A stretch of 64,000 bases of DNA from Solanum dulcamara (taxonomy: Eukaryota; Streptophyta; Magnoliopsida; Solanales; Solanaceae). Made by a program: the position numbers and the translations under genes. Position 1 is the first letter of the stretch; each line of letters opens with the position of its first letter. Of the stretch, positions 35,201 through 47,732 are shown in pieces. The stretch spans positions 2,487,501 to 2,551,500 of the forward strand of contig NC_077240.1 in assembly GCF_947179165.1 (NCBI RefSeq), given 5' to 3'. The notes beneath the pieces are model-generated. The model searched no databases. It was not told the origin of the DNA and was given only the letters and a program-made list of their open reading frames with translations.

Positions 35201-36905
35201 TCTTTGTCCTTGAACTTTTCGGTATGTAAACATATTTTCCTGCTTGTATAGTGGCAAGTTATCTTATTTCTTTTCCATTTGTCCAGTGTCTCAATTAGTT
35301 CATCAAACCCCAGACTGTTTGTGTCTGGGTCTTGTGACACAACTGCTCGTCTGTGGGACACCCGTGTTGCTAGTCGAGCTCAACGAACATTTCATGGTCA
35401 TGAGGGGGATGTTACTACTGTAAAGTTCTTCCCCGATGGTAATAGATTTGGAACTGGTTCAGATGATGGAACCTGCAGATTATTTGACATTAGGACTGGA
35501 CACCAGCTGCAAGTATACTACCAGCCTCATGGTGAGGGTGATATCCCTCACGTGACTTCCATGGCATTTTCTATCTCAGGCCGTCTTCTCTTCGTCGGGT
35601 ACTCTAATGGTGATTGTTACGTGTGGGACACCCTATTAGCAAAGGTAAGAGAAAGTTGCATCTTGCTTTTAACTCATTTCTCCAAAATATTCTTCTATCA
35701 TTCTGGACATAATAGTTTGCAAACATTTTGAGACAATTCTTGGTCCAAGCATACTCATAGACATCTCTTCTTTTTTAATAAGTAACATTTTAAATTTATT
35801 ACAACCATTTTCCTTTCCAGATTGCATTTTCATTTTGATTGTTTGTTTGTACATGTTTATGATGTCTTTGGTCTTCTTATCTGGCATCAGCCTTATTGCT
35901 TGACTTAACTATTTTAAATCAATAGGTGGTCCTAAACTTGGGATCAGTTCAAAACTCTCATGAAGGGCGAATAAGTTGTCTGGGACTGTCAGCTGATGGA
36001 AGCGCCCTATGTACAGGAAGTTGGGATACAAACCTGAAGGTAAGCTTTACAGTGGTTTTCATTTTCTAATGAACAAGAAAACTACATTATGGTTTTCAAG
36101 TATCAAGCAAAATTTTAATGAGATGAAGAAATCTAATTTATTAGAAGTTTAGAACCATTGAACTAGAGAGTTATGTGCATGAGGGAAGAACTTATACGAA
36201 TAATGGATGGAGCTCCTCTCCGTTTCCCCAAGTTCTTACTTGAATGGGAAACTCACGTCATTTTTTGAAATTCATGATTGAGTTTTGTTTAATTTAACGA
36301 AGTCCTAACCATGGTTAGAGTAATAAATATTTCCGTATCTAGTTTCTGAACTTCCCCATAAATCCTTGTATTTTCCTTCCTTCCTCTCTTGGCTAGGTTC
36401 ATGTCCTAAGATATTTTGTTTCACAGAATATATTTGTTTTGTTCGTGCCACTTCATACTAACCAAATTCCTACTCCCATGTTTTAAGCTTTTACTATATT
36501 TTTATTCTCATGAAATACATTTGTTTACAGGTTTTTTTTTTCTGTTTATATACATGGTCAATAGTGAGTGTAATTATTTTCTGAACTATTCCAGTACCTT
36601 GAAGTTTTGGGGCCTCAGCTTTGCCCTTTGGACTAGCCTTCATGGCGGTTAGCCTTGAATATCAAATAATTACCTGAAAGAAAAGATTTACAGTCAATTA
36701 CCACACAATTGATATTCTCTTTCAAAAAAAAAAAGGACTTACAATCAAGCGATGCTCATCTCTTTCTCTTCTATTTTCTCTGCAGTAGATTTCTCTGATT
36801 GCATCACAGTTCAGTTTCCTATGTATTCTACTGTTAATCAAGATCTTAATTTCTTTTTTCCTTTGGCAGATTTGGGCTTTTGGAGGGCACAGAAGTGTGA
36901 TCTGA
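32216..36905 (+). CDS. AGB1: Heterotrimeric G-protein beta subunit
   Basis: Seven-bladed WD40 propeller that pairs with G-gamma and acts with G-alpha at the plasma membrane. Six exons join in frame: 32216-32321, 32409-32503, 34742-35166, 35287-35644, 35926-36039 and 36870-36905, giving 377 aa, the same length as Arabidopsis AGB1. The N-terminus [19 protein letters not shown] is the coiled coil that binds G-gamma. WD repeats follow with signatures such as [49 protein letters not shown] and GDCYVWD. The last exon encodes only [11 protein letters not shown] and stop, as in the family. Intron 2 is 2.2 kb and contains a MITE and a SINE. Only one G-beta gene is expected per diploid genome in many plants. 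Confidence 0.97.
33397..33639. mobile_element. Stowaway-like MITE in G-beta intron 2
   Basis: Left end ctccttctgtttcaattt; right end inverts to tgccttcgtttctattt. It is bounded by TA (33395-33396, 33640-33641). 'tttgtttgtctgg' inside matches 'agacaaataaat' inverted near the other end. A short internal direct repeat, 'aatcttgtggtcttaaac', occurs twice. Confidence 0.6.
34299..34530 (+). mobile_element. Full-length tRNA-derived SINE with perfect 17-bp TSD (G-beta intron 2)
   Basis: A 232-bp element with an A-box-like stretch (ggcctggtggcacttg, about 34313) and B box (ggtctcaagttcgaaacc, 34359-34376). The GC-rich body ends gactcggacacccggtgc, followed by an A-rich tail. It is flanked by identical 17-mers atatcctctaaaaactt at 34282-34298 and 34531-34547. 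It is in the same orientation as the gene and about 210 bases before the exon 3 acceptor. It probably belongs to a Solanaceae SolS-type family; the exact family is not determined. Confidence 0.92.
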
Positions 36906-37915
36906 GTGATGAAACATCTCATTCTGTTATTTATTTCCAACTCCTCTTCATTATCATTTTCTTTCATGTCCAGCCTATGATGATTCACGTTTCCTTGGCA
37001 TCTTCATAACCTGTAGATCTCTTGAATTCCAGTTAATATTTCAGTCAGATAAACCAAAGTGTTCCCACATGTGATCAGATGAATCTGACAAATATTAACT
37101 AGACCATCACCAGTTGTAAAGAAATAACCTGTTTGTTCTCAAAATTGTCTGATGGTTTCAGCTGCTTATGTAATTAAAATTCTTTTTCTAAAAAGCTTGA
37201 AGAATGAAACAAGCTTTACTTTTGCCACCATCGAAAAGTTGTGATATTGAAATTGTTCAGCTGACGGAACAGCCTACGCATAAACTTTTTCCTGTTTCTC
37301 AATTTTCCTATTTTTTTTTCCTCCAGCTTCAATGTCTCCATTAACAAGATGTTTTTATTTTTTATTTTGTAAAAATTTTCATTGTTTTCAGGTTTTCTAT
37401 AATATTTGAGAATTCTATCTATATTTGTGCCGGTAATATTGTCAACTTGTTTGTAATTGCACAAGGGTAAAAGTATTCCTTTTGCAGAGGTAAAACTATG
37501 TACATGTTGGTGCCTAAGGTGTGTCCTAGTGGTCAATGAAGTGGGTTGTATCATATTTCATGTTTAATTTCATGGAGGCAAAAATATTAGGTGATTTCTT
37601 TCCATCTATTCAAATCTTGATGAGCATAGTTATTTATCATTTATGTCAGCGGGAAGTAATAGGTGGTCTGTGATATTAGTTGAGGTATACACCAGCTTCT
37701 CCGAACACGACGGTTATGGGAAGAAAAAAAGGGAGTACATTCTGAACAATATGTTAAAAGGTATTTTACTTTAATAAGAAAGACTGTCAAGTACTATTTG
37801 TATTGTGAACAATTTGGGAGGAAAGAAATATATTGTCATATATGATACAACTCATATAAATATGTGGAGCCACGTGAAAAATAGACAATGTAGATACATG
37901 TGGCTAAAAGAAGCT
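36906..37915. other. Spacer between G-beta and the mTERF gene
   Basis: The first ~300 bases are the probable G-beta 3' UTR. The remaining ~700 bases should hold the mTERF promoter, but no clear TATA box or other element stands out. No further coding exon was recognised. Confidence 0.6.
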
Positions 37916-38740
37916 ATGTTTCTTTGCTCTTCTATCCCAACAAAAAACATCTTCATCTCTGCCACAAATATCCACTTTTTTTCATCTCCAAATCCTCCTC
38001 TCCTCCTCAGATTTCATACTTCTCACCGTGAAAATCTTCGTTATCTAAAATCTCTTGGCATTATCAAGCCTGGTACCAAAACCTACAAAACAACCCCATC
38101 CCCAGAATCCCTTTCCCAAATTTTATCCACTGTGAACTTCCTCAATTCCCAAGGCTTTTCCCAAGCTGATATATCGAGAATTGCTCTTGTTTGTGACCAT
38201 GTATTTTCTTCTGAATTTAATGTTGAATCTGTAGTTGATTTCTTCAAGTCTGATTTAGCTGCAACCCCAGAAGAAACTCGAGGTTTAATTCTTCGATGTC
38301 CTCAAATTCTTGAATCCAATGTCCCATTCTGTTTGAGACCAACACTGCTTTATCTTAGAGAACTGGAAATTGGAAATTTGAACTTGCCAACAAACTTAAA
38401 TGCTCATCTTCTCAATACCCGAGTGGATAAATTGCAAGAAAAAGTTAGATTTTTGCAGGGAATTGGGTTTTCCTATGAAGAATCAGCCAAGTTTTGTGCT
38501 AGATTTCCTGCTATATTTGGTTACAGCATTGAACACAACTTATGGCCTAAGTATGAGTATTTGGTTGAGTATATGAGGAGGGATCTTGAGGAACTAAAAC
38601 AATTTCCTCAGTACTTCGCTTTCAGCCTTAGAAACCGGATTGTTCCTAGACATTTGCATCTCAAGGAAAGAAATGTTCTAATTCCCTTGAAAAGAATGTT
38701 GTTGTGGAGTGATCAAAGATTTTATGCTAAATGGAAATGA
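37916..38740 (+). CDS. mTERF-domain protein, probably organellar
   Basis: Mitochondrial transcription termination factor family: helical repeats that bind nucleic acid and affect transcription or RNA processing in chloroplasts or mitochondria. A single intronless frame encodes 274 aa. The N-terminus is rich in Ser, Pro and hydrophobic residues without acidic residues, as for a transit peptide. mTERF motif repeats follow with the usual Pro-anchored ends (LRCPQILESNV, FCARFPAIFGYS, LKQFPQYFAFSL). The tail RMLLWSDQRFYAKWK is conserved in short plant members. The frame is open further upstream with ATGs at 37862 and 37898. I chose 37916 because it gives the more transit-peptide-like start, so the true start is uncertain. 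Likely related to the group containing Arabidopsis SOLDAT10 (At2g03050) or At2g34620. The orthologue is not settled. Confidence 0.9.
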   Translation: MFLCSSIPTKNIFISATNIHFFSSPNPPLLLRFHTSHRENLRYLKSLGIIKPGTKTYKTTPSPESLSQILSTVNFLNSQGFSQADISRIALVCDHVFSSEFNVESVVDFFKSDLAATPEETRGLILRCPQILESNVPFCLRPTLLYLRELEIGNLNLPTNLNAHLLNTRVDKLQEKVRFLQGIGFSYEESAKFCARFPAIFGYSIEHNLWPKYEYLVEYMRRDLEELKQFPQYFAFSLRNRIVPRHLHLKERNVLIPLKRMLLWSDQRFYAKWK

Positions 38741-39344
38741 CTTTTTTCAAAAATTCTGCTTCATGTTTTATATGCAGCTCTTTATCAGTACTTTTTTTAA
38801 GGGTGAAAGACTAATTTCATGTAAATATATTTCGCCAGATTGTCTCTAATATAATGCATCATCTTTACAGTGATCGTTAATCTTATTTAGTTATTGTTTA
38901 GTCACTTTATGATGCTGACCTCTTCCTTGCACAATTAAAGGGGTGAGAAGAGGCCAAAGGACTGTGATTCAGACCAACTTAGAGTTGACTTTTAGTAATA
39001 CACTTCCAATCACACGAAGAATGAACCATCATGATCGCAAAATTTGGAATGAATACAACAAGCATGGTGCCAACAATGTATCTCAGACCAAGTACATCAG
39101 GTAATACTTTTAACAATATAATGCAAAATATACGGGCTAGAACTATCACTCTTTCCTTGGAACAAAAAAAAAACAGAGAAATAACGAGAAAGCCAATTTT
39201 AATGTTTGAATTCCCTCAGCCGACTGACTCACTGAAGAGTATCTCACAGTTCTGAACTGACCAAATTTACTTGGTAAAAAAAACAAAAAAAAAAGTGCTT
39301 CTACTATCCATTACGAGTATTAATCTTCAGCTCATCCAACAAAA
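38741..39344. other. Convergent spacer between mTERF and gamma-COP
   Basis: The two genes run toward each other with 604 bases between their stop codons. It should contain both 3' UTRs. An A-rich tract (agtgcttct preceded by runs of A near 39272-39293) lies close to the gamma-COP stop. No other feature is seen. Confidence 0.6.
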
Positions 39345-42300
39345 CTAGCCACTTGCAACAATTTCATGAATTGCATCGCTGACAGATATATCTTCAGACC
39401 TAACAGCCAGTTTCATAGCAACCTCCTTTGGCCCACCGACTCCAAATGATAACCGAACTAGAACCTTTACATTGCCAATGTATAAACCAGATAATAAACA
39501 TGTGTGTGATCTTGAATTGCTTGGGACTACCTCAGTACCCTGGAGAAACATCATAGAACGGTTTAAGATTCCACATAAAGAGAAATATGCTGCTCAGAAA
39601 AGGTTCGACCAAATATGAATAGGTAATCTGTAAAGTATGCCCTTGCTTTAAAAGAGTTCTAACAGAGTGTTTGAGTTGATTAAAACCATGAATGAAAGAC
39701 AAACCTCGCAAGGTTGCATGCCAAGAAGGCTGATGACTGCATTTACAGCTTCAGTTAGGCCTTCCATTGGTCCGAGACCATATTCATCTACCTTTTCACA
39801 ATCTGCTCCCAAACTCTCCCATGCATTCCTAAAGTTGGACACTCCTACTTTTAGCATATAATCTGCTGAAACAACCTCAAGGTCTTCTAGCTGGTACTCG
39901 TCTTCGACACCATCATCTTCAGCCTCACCAGTAGATGGATCCACCTAGTGAATCACCAAAGATTAGCATAGCATATCATCACATTGCATAGGAAAGATAT
40001 CTTAGAAACAATTTGGCAAGATACAAGGAGCTACATTTCATAATCAGAACCATCGAATACTACAACGGAAAGAACCAAAAACAGTTGTTCTTTTTGTTAT
40101 CCTTTTGGAGGTTGGGCTGCGAAGGATTGCTAAGAATTCATTCACTCCTCCTGTTGTTAGTTTGGTTGGGTCTAGAGTTTAATACTCTATCTGAATCATG
40201 TAGTTTAGAAGAACAGGGTCCAACAAAATTAGTTCTTCAAGATTTTGGAGGACTATAACACAAATTATTTCTGATGCACCTATTATTTTGGACAGACTGA
40301 GCTATAAAAGATGGTTATAGTGATGCAGCTACTATTATGGAAGGAAGACGCCTTAGTCAAGATGCTCCACACAATTCACATGGCTGGTATAGTTGTTAAC
40401 AAGTGATCGCAGCTCAAAAATCCATATCCAAATTAAAATATCAGATATAAGCTTCTCTATTCATAGACTATAGAGAAGATTTTTCGATACATACAAGTTA
40501 CATGACAACCAGAAAAGCTAAACTAAACATGGTCATCTCTCAAGTCATAGACTCCATCCAAATCTGTTCACAAAATAATTCAGGAGAATTATACCTCTTT
40601 AACAATGAACCTTAACGTGTTTGAGAATTTCCCAACAGCAGGGACTCCTTCCGGTCTCTCAAAAGCCACAAATGTCTGCCCTGGGGTATCATATGGAAGG
40701 GACTTGAGAGGTTTGGATGCTACTTCAGAAAATTCCTCAGCTTCAGAAGCATCTACTATAACACTGACCTGTAGCAGGCAAATAACACTTCAAAATGATG
40801 ATCAGGTCAAACTAAAATGCAAGAAATTCCTCCAAAGAAAAGTTTAATACATTCAACAGCAATTGTTCAGGAATAGTGTTGGTGCAGTTGTACTGGAACA
40901 CGATATGACTGTCAAAAACGTGCTTGACAACATTAACTGCATATTCTGTTTCAGCTTCTGTAAGCTCCACTGGCGCAGATGACTGGTCATACATGGAAAA
41001 AAATTATTAGCTTAAACATATACAAAAGAAACACCATAGAAAATAAATGATTATGAATATCGATCAACGAACCTTGAAAAGCTTCCCATAGCTGGCAAAT
41101 TCTGGAATAGAGGAGAGTAATCTTTCATATGCATCAACAGTGGAAGTGGGGGCCACCGGTGGAGCAGATAAACCAGTTGGCTTTTTACCAGGTGCTTTCT
41201 TCTCTGCCAAGGGTTGAGATTTGACTTCCTTAGGCACAGAATGAATATCAAATGGCTCCTCTGAGGGCTCCTGCCACCATTATAGCAAAAACATGAGATA
41301 ACAAATGCAAAAAGAAACAGAGATCATAATAGAGAGAAGCTACATACATAATTCTTCAAACTGGTTTCCAGATTGGTTAAAGGGACATCGAGTGAACCAA
41401 AAAGGAATTCTTTCACCTCTTCATCAGTTTCAACAACTGCACCATCACCACCAAGGGTATTCAAGTAAAGTGTTGCACGGTCACGGACCTGCCAAAAGAT
41501 TTCAACACTTATAAACTAAAAAGATTATAACACAAGTAGAAACACATATCGCAATCATTGAAGTCTAGAAAGAGATAACTGAAAAAAAATTATAACACAA
41601 ACAAAAACACATATCACAAATAGAGAACTATTTGATTCATTTACCAGAGTTACAAAGACAGAAAATGAAAAAGAAAAAGCTGGCTGAAGTTTTAAAACTT
41701 CATTCATGACAAAACACTCTGTTTCTTATAAGTAAGGAGATGCAGATACTCAGATATGTAGTTCATTTCAGATGATTTCTCACATATGGAGGTTGCTAAA
41801 AACAAGTTCATGCAACACAAATGAAATCTGAGTTACTAGCCATAAAGGAATTGAAACATATTTAAACAGTAAAGACAAGGAATACTTTCTTTGTAGTTTA
41901 ATGACAACAAGATATGGGGGAGGGAAAGAAGACAAGCTGAAGGCTCAACCATTTTCGGTTGGTAAAGGGAATTCTTATGAGTAAAAATGCCAAAGAGTTC
42001 TGCAAATCCAACACCATGAATGTTAATCAGGGAATTATTAATTCTCTTCCTTCCTTTTTTTTTTGGGATTGGAAACAACAATACTTGAGTGAGCACATGA
42101 TTGCTCATGGTCATATATACAGGGCCCTAAATTTCACAAATCAAAGAATGTTTTTCCGGATTAACATGAAAGGAAAAGGATAAAGTAATCATTAACAAAG
42201 AAATAAAGAATTAAAAAAACCAAAGACATGAAATCTAAAGACTAACCTCATCATCACTGTCAAACAGACAACGTTTCAACAGCACAAATATACGAGGCTG

Positions 42301-45300
42301 CAGCATATTAAAGAAACAGTTTTAAAGTCAAAATGCAGCATTCAGTCATGACACAAACTGAAACCAGAACAATTCTACCTTTAATGAATCAACCAAGGCA
42401 CCAAACTTCGCTAAGGTGCTCACCGCACTGGCCCGAACTGTTGCATTTTCAAGTATCACCCGATTATATATGTATCGAATGTACTTACTGGGGTCAGAGG
42501 TCTTAGGTCCTTCATTTCCAAGAAAGTGCAGTATCTATGGATAGATCAAGTTGAGAAATAAATAAATACAAGATCACATAAACCAAATGAAAACAAAAAT
42601 TACAATGAAATAATGTGGATAGATAAGAAAATCAGGGTTAGCAAGAATAGAGGAAATTAACCTGAGTAGAAAGATAAGTAAATTCACAGTCCTCAATGAA
42701 TTCACATAGGTGAAGCAGTCCACCTTCTTTAGCATCTGGGATATCTCTAATCAGGATCACAATTGAATCAACGATAGCTTTCTTGTACTCAAATCCACCT
42801 TCTTCCCTCAAAATATTGCTCAAGAAATTCATCCTATTGTTGTTAAAAAAAAAAAAATCCATGTCAAGTGATTGTAAAGAAGTAACAAAAAAGATGTATC
42901 CCCCCCCCCCCCCACACACACACCCAATTTTATTTTTTTTTGCATGTTGAGTTTTGCATACATATATTATATACTGATATCCAGGTTTCTAAGAGAAGTC
43001 CATGATTACTCACAATGATCTGTACTTAAGCGGGAACTTCAAACACAATGATCTAATGGCTTCAACCACCACTATTTTAAACTCATCAGCAATGTCAGAC
43101 ATGAAGTTAGTGATCTGCTTCATTAGACGATCAATGCTAGATTCATTCCCGGTCTTGAGTAGAGTTGTGATAGCCAGAGTTGCAATGCTCCTATTTTGAT
43201 CAGAAATCAGACTCTCCATATCAATGTTGCAATTAGTCACAGCCATAGGATGTGTCATTGCCACCTAAACATGGTTCAAACATTTCAAATTAAGCTTTTT
43301 CAGTTACAAAGTTTAAGAAGGTTAATATTGTAACCAATCAGTACTACTTTTAGTGATATAAAAATCAATATCATAAAAGAATTAAGTTCAAATATTTGTT
43401 TACAAAACAGAGATAGGGTTTTCCTGATGTGGAAGCATTGATGAATCACCTTGTTCAAAGTGCGGACAGCAGCAAACCTAAGAACTGGCTTAGAAGAGCT
43501 TAAAAAGAGCTGTAGAACAGTAATAGCAGGAGTTAATTCTCGAGTAGTCACACCGTTAAGCTCTGTGATTGCCCTAGCTGCTTCAAAAATAACCATTTCC
43601 GCTTTGTGACGAAGACAACTCTCTAAATAGTCATAGAATGGCCGATCTCCTGTTTGACTAATGCCAGATTCTCTTATAACCTGAAAATATATGAATCCAA
43701 CTCACCATAAATAATCCAGAATAAGGATTTCTTTCCAGTAGGCAAAAGCCCAATCAAATAATTACATCATCACTAAAGCTAGAGGGAAAATGGGGGAGGG
43801 GAAAAAGAAGGCACCTGACTAGTATAGCGAATCAAAAGGCATTGAGCTAGAGGCGAGCGGACACTCCCTTTTGTCAAACTGGTAACTAGCTTGCTAACAG
43901 CTAAACGGTCATTTTGCCGAATCTGTAAAAGCAGAAAGCAAATCATATCAGGTGTGTGAACCTTGCACATGTCAAGACCTAGGAAAACATAACCTGTCAT
44001 ATGATCTATTAACACTTTATCTTCAAAACATTATAAGAACCAAAAAAAAATGAAAGAATTAGTACTGCTGCGATTTTAATGAATAGTAGAATATAAAAAA
44101 ACGCAACACATTAGCAGGTGGTAGGAAACCAGAGACCAAAGGCATGTTAAAACCTGAGCATTGAATGAAAGGGAACCCACAAGATATTTTAATATTTAAG
44201 AACATGAAATCAACTAGGGATATATGAGGACTAGTACTACTTCAATACAGTATACAACAACCACGCCCCAGTCCCAAACAAGTTGGGGTCAGCTATATGA
44301 ATCTTCATTTATTCATTTAATGTTATATCATATCATCATCATAATAAATAAAATATAACTGGAAATTACGTTAGAAATACACCAAAATAATGCTAATAAT
44401 AATAAAAGTTCCATACAAGTCAAAAACCTACCGTCAAACTACAATACTTAATTTTTTTATGACCATGAAATCTATCCGGGGCAAACCCTTAGGACCAAGG
44501 GAGGCTTTCGAAATTCAGGGATAATGGGTCCGCTCCTCTACCCTTCTACACTTAAAATATCAAGCTTAGTTTGCATGGCATAGGAATCGAACCCGTGACC
44601 TAAGTCACAAGTCCCTCAACCTTTGCCACTTGAAGTAAGCCTTGGGGGCTTCAACACATTAATTATGAGGACTTACTCGATATAATTGTGTAAACAAACA
44701 AAAAATTTATGATATAAATAAAAAATCAAAGCAAAATTGGTTAATTATAAAGCAGATATCATACCTGGTGCAACAGGGCCAGTGCATGGAACTGAACAAG
44801 AGCTGCCCTTGATTGAACAGCTTCTTGTACCTCATTACTCCATCTTTTCACAATTTCTGGATTTGTCTGTGAAAAGAAACATAGGCCAAGGAGAGTTAGG
44901 AAGATACCACCAAACGAGCAAAAAATGAAAAAGTGTTCTTGAAACCTTACCTGAAGCAAATGGATTCCACTCACAAGGGCAGCACTTGCAACAACAGGAT
45001 TTTTGTCAACAATGGCTTGTTTCAAGTATCTCTCTATTTGGGTGAGAAGTGTCCCATCCGTGATTCGACAAAGGACACGAATAGCATTTGCCCGATACAT
45101 ATCAGTTCTGCTGTTCATGTCCTTCATAAGAGAGCTCGTAACAATGATAACCTTTTGGAGGCAATGAAACCATATGTTAATTTCATTCAAAGGAGGAGTG
45201 GAACCTTACAGGAAAAAAAGAAGAAATCGATTGGTATCTAACCTCGTCTGCGGAGGGAGAAAGCTCTTTAATTATCAGATACACCATTCTCCTGAGACCA

Positions 45301-47600
45301 ATATCCTTTGACTGAAAGAGTTTTGTGACAGAAAAGAAGACTTCTGTAGCCTCAACCTACAAATTAAAACAACTTAAGTGGAAGTCTCACAGGAAGAGAG
45401 ACAGAGAGAGAGAGAGAGAGAATGTCATCAAAGTGACGTAAAGATATCTGATGGAGCAACCACTTTCGTGGATTTCCAACAAAAGAGATTGTAATCTCGC
45501 TACTTCACCACTTTCTGTCCTAAGGGACGAGAAGGACTAAAAATCTCAATTATAGAAAAGGCAGGAATATTTAGTTTGCTTCAGTTTGCAAATTAAAAAT
45601 GGCAATAAGGAGAGCTTCTTTTCAAAGATCCATATCATGTACATGACAGAAGTATCTACATGGGCTAAAACAAAAATTTACAGCACTAGCAAATGGTTCC
45701 AGTAATATGGTTGGTCCAAAGGGCGGGCCACAAATGGATTTCTCGGCTATCAAAAAAAAATTTTAAAATGCACACCAAGACGAAGCAAAGAAAGGGGAAA
45801 CACTTCAAGGGAGGGAAATTCTCTTTGATCTGCTGCACATATTGGCAAGTTGTTTGTCTAGGTCTTAGATCAATTTGGCTAATCAACTTTAGTTTAAAGA
45901 TGTATGCAATTTCCCCATTTGACTAACCAGATATATAAATTCCAAAATTGTAACTGCTGATCATTGCATAATGTGAAAATAATTCACAGCCATATCAGAC
46001 TAGTGTTTGAATAGCAGCATTAAGATGCTTTCGAGATCATTAATCATTAACGTGATAAAATATATCATACTAACACACTTTATGTAATGCATTACTGAAA
46101 ATAATCCTTCACTTCAAGCAGACATGCAATAGCAGGTGATATTATCCACTTTCCTTTTTTATATTTTGATAAGGTAAGTCACATATGATATGACCTACAG
46201 ATAAAAAGACATGATCAGCTAATACCAATTCTATGTAGGGCCATAAAAATCTGGATTTTTTTTTGACAAAACAAAATCTGGATTAAAAAAATTGTTTTTT
46301 GAGGTGCAAAGTGAAGTAGAATTCATGAAAAATAATAGCATTCATAGTGCAAGAACAACGGACTACGCATATCGAGGAGTTACAATCATGTTTTATCCAT
46401 ATCTTCCGAACCCCTATGCCCGCAGATGAATTCAGAACCTTTATACATTTTCTCATAAAATAGAGTTGCTTTAGTCAGATAGCTAATGTCACACATCTCT
46501 CTATTTCTTCAACGTTTTCTTTTACCTCTTTAAATGGTGGTTTGGGGCATTTAAATCGCAGTCTAGTGTACGAAGCACCCCATGTTCACGCAAGATTCGA
46601 TGTTATGTAGGCAGCCTACCCTAACACAAGCATTTGTGGTTGTTTCCACGGTTTGGGGCATTTAATTTGTAAAATGTCATTGTACAGTCATGACAAAAAA
46701 TATAAAGGAATACATGCTTTACTGCCAAAACTAATAGCTCTAGAGCTAACCTTTGTAAACGCCTCGCCCTGATTCAGAAGATACAAAAGCTTTGTAATGA
46801 CCTGACGCACCGAAAAGGCACCCAAAAATGAAGGCAAGACGAACAAATTAGTCCAACCAGTTTAACATGCCATCAAAACAGAACAAGAGTTAAATTTACT
46901 TTTGCACAGCAAATTTTAACAGAATAGAACACCATACCTGTGAGCATCTTCTTGCATCCAATTGAGGATCATTGAAAACCCTAGCTTCCTGAAGAACAGC
47001 ACCCTTCTCAATCCCCATAAACGGGGAATAGTCCACTGCATTGTCATAGAAATGCAACATAAAAATGCCATTCCACCACTAAAACACATAGTAAATCCAA
47101 CTATAGGTAGATCTAAGCAGAATATGATAATTCTACAGTGTAAACTACACAGTATAATCTGAGCAAATTAATTTTCCCCAACATCATTCCGGTTCACACC
47201 TACCGCACCACTATTGAAAACTTAAAATTTAAATACTCTGAACATAGATTTATGACTGAATTACGTTTTGCAGCATTGAGAATTAATTCTCAGAAGGAAA
47301 TGAGGAAAAAAAACAGCGAGTAACAAAAGCTGATTCACAAATATTCCGCTGTAATCAGACTCATTATCGTCTAGATTCACTTGAACACATAAACAATTAA
47401 CGAAGAATCTAAACCACAATGCAGATCTATATGCAGCCTCCATCGAGAATCACGAGCGAAAGCAACAATCCAAACAATTGAATGCAAAATCACCGACAAA
47501 TTAACATAAGGAATGAAACAAAAAGCTTTTGCTACAATTCACAACAAAACGTACTTTCGTCATCGCGATCGTCATCCTTCTTCACTAGAGGTTGAGCCAT
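39345..47600 (-). CDS. SEC21: Coatomer subunit gamma (COPI coat)
   Basis: Large subunit of the COPI coat; sorts cargo in Golgi-to-ER and intra-Golgi vesicles. Eighteen exons on the minus strand join in frame: 47600-47555, 47035-46938, 46801-46751, 45356-45243, 45151-44951, 44866-44765, 43922-43815, 43680-43450, 43264-43014, 42833-42662, 42534-42379, 42297-42247, 41488-41348, 41270-41073, 40982-40851, 40768-40595, 39944-39705 and 39539-39345, giving 886 aa, the length I recall for the Arabidopsis protein. The N-terminus is [15 protein letters not shown]. The adaptin-like trunk contains [33 protein letters not shown] and [13 protein letters not shown]. The C-terminal appendage contains [44 protein letters not shown] and the end AIHEIVASG. 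No frame breaks. Introns 3 and 6 carry SINE fragments. Confidence 0.97.
42900..42923. repeat. C-run plus CA microsatellite in gamma-COP intron 9
   Basis: Fourteen C residues (42900-42913) are followed by acacacacaccc. It lies about 65 bases upstream (in genomic order) of exon 10 and is likely to vary in length. Confidence 0.9.
44254..44305 (-). mobile_element. 3'-end fragment of a SINE or RTE-type LINE
   Basis: The plus strand reads caacaaccacgccccagtcc, then caaacaagttggggtcagct and atatgaatc. This resembles the conserved 3' end shared by some plant SINEs and RTE LINEs ('cccaaacaagttggggtcggctatatgaatc'). It is only about 50 bp long, in gamma-COP intron 6. Confidence 0.5.
44453..44655 (-). 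mobile_element. Antisense SINE-like element in gamma-COP intron 6
   Basis: On the minus strand it starts near 'cccaaggcttacttcaagtgg' (A-box-like), has a B box 'ggtcacgggttcgattcc' (complement of 44582-44599) and ends in an A run (t's at 44452-44459). This is the arrangement of a tRNA-derived SINE of about 200 bp. No clear target duplication was found. Confidence 0.6.
45401..45420. repeat. (AG)n microsatellite
   Basis: About ten AG units in gamma-COP intron 3, just after exon 4 in gene order. Confidence 0.9.
46555..46649 (-). mobile_element. Truncated SINE with perfect 16-bp TSD in gamma-COP intron 3
   Basis: The 95-bp body has 'gtgtacgaagcacccc', 'gatgttatgtaggcagcctaccct' and 'tgtggttgtttccacgg', an Au-like SINE arrangement in antisense. 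It is flanked by identical 16-mers ggtttggggcatttaa at 46539-46554 and 46650-46665. Confidence 0.8.
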
Positions 47601-47724
47601 TTCTGAGACGACAGCTGAGATCTGTAAGGATTCAGAAAAATAGAAGTGTAACCTATTCGGATCGGAAAGTAATCGGAAAAGGATGAGATAGGTTCGGTGA
47701 ATGAAGAACACAAAGAGATTGATA

Positions 47725-47732
47725 TATTTATA
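47725..47732 (-). promoter_or_regulatory. Probable TATA box of gamma-COP
   Basis: Read on the minus strand it is tataaata, about 125 bases upstream of the ATG at 47600, in the CT/AG-rich region expected for the leader. Confidence 0.45.
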
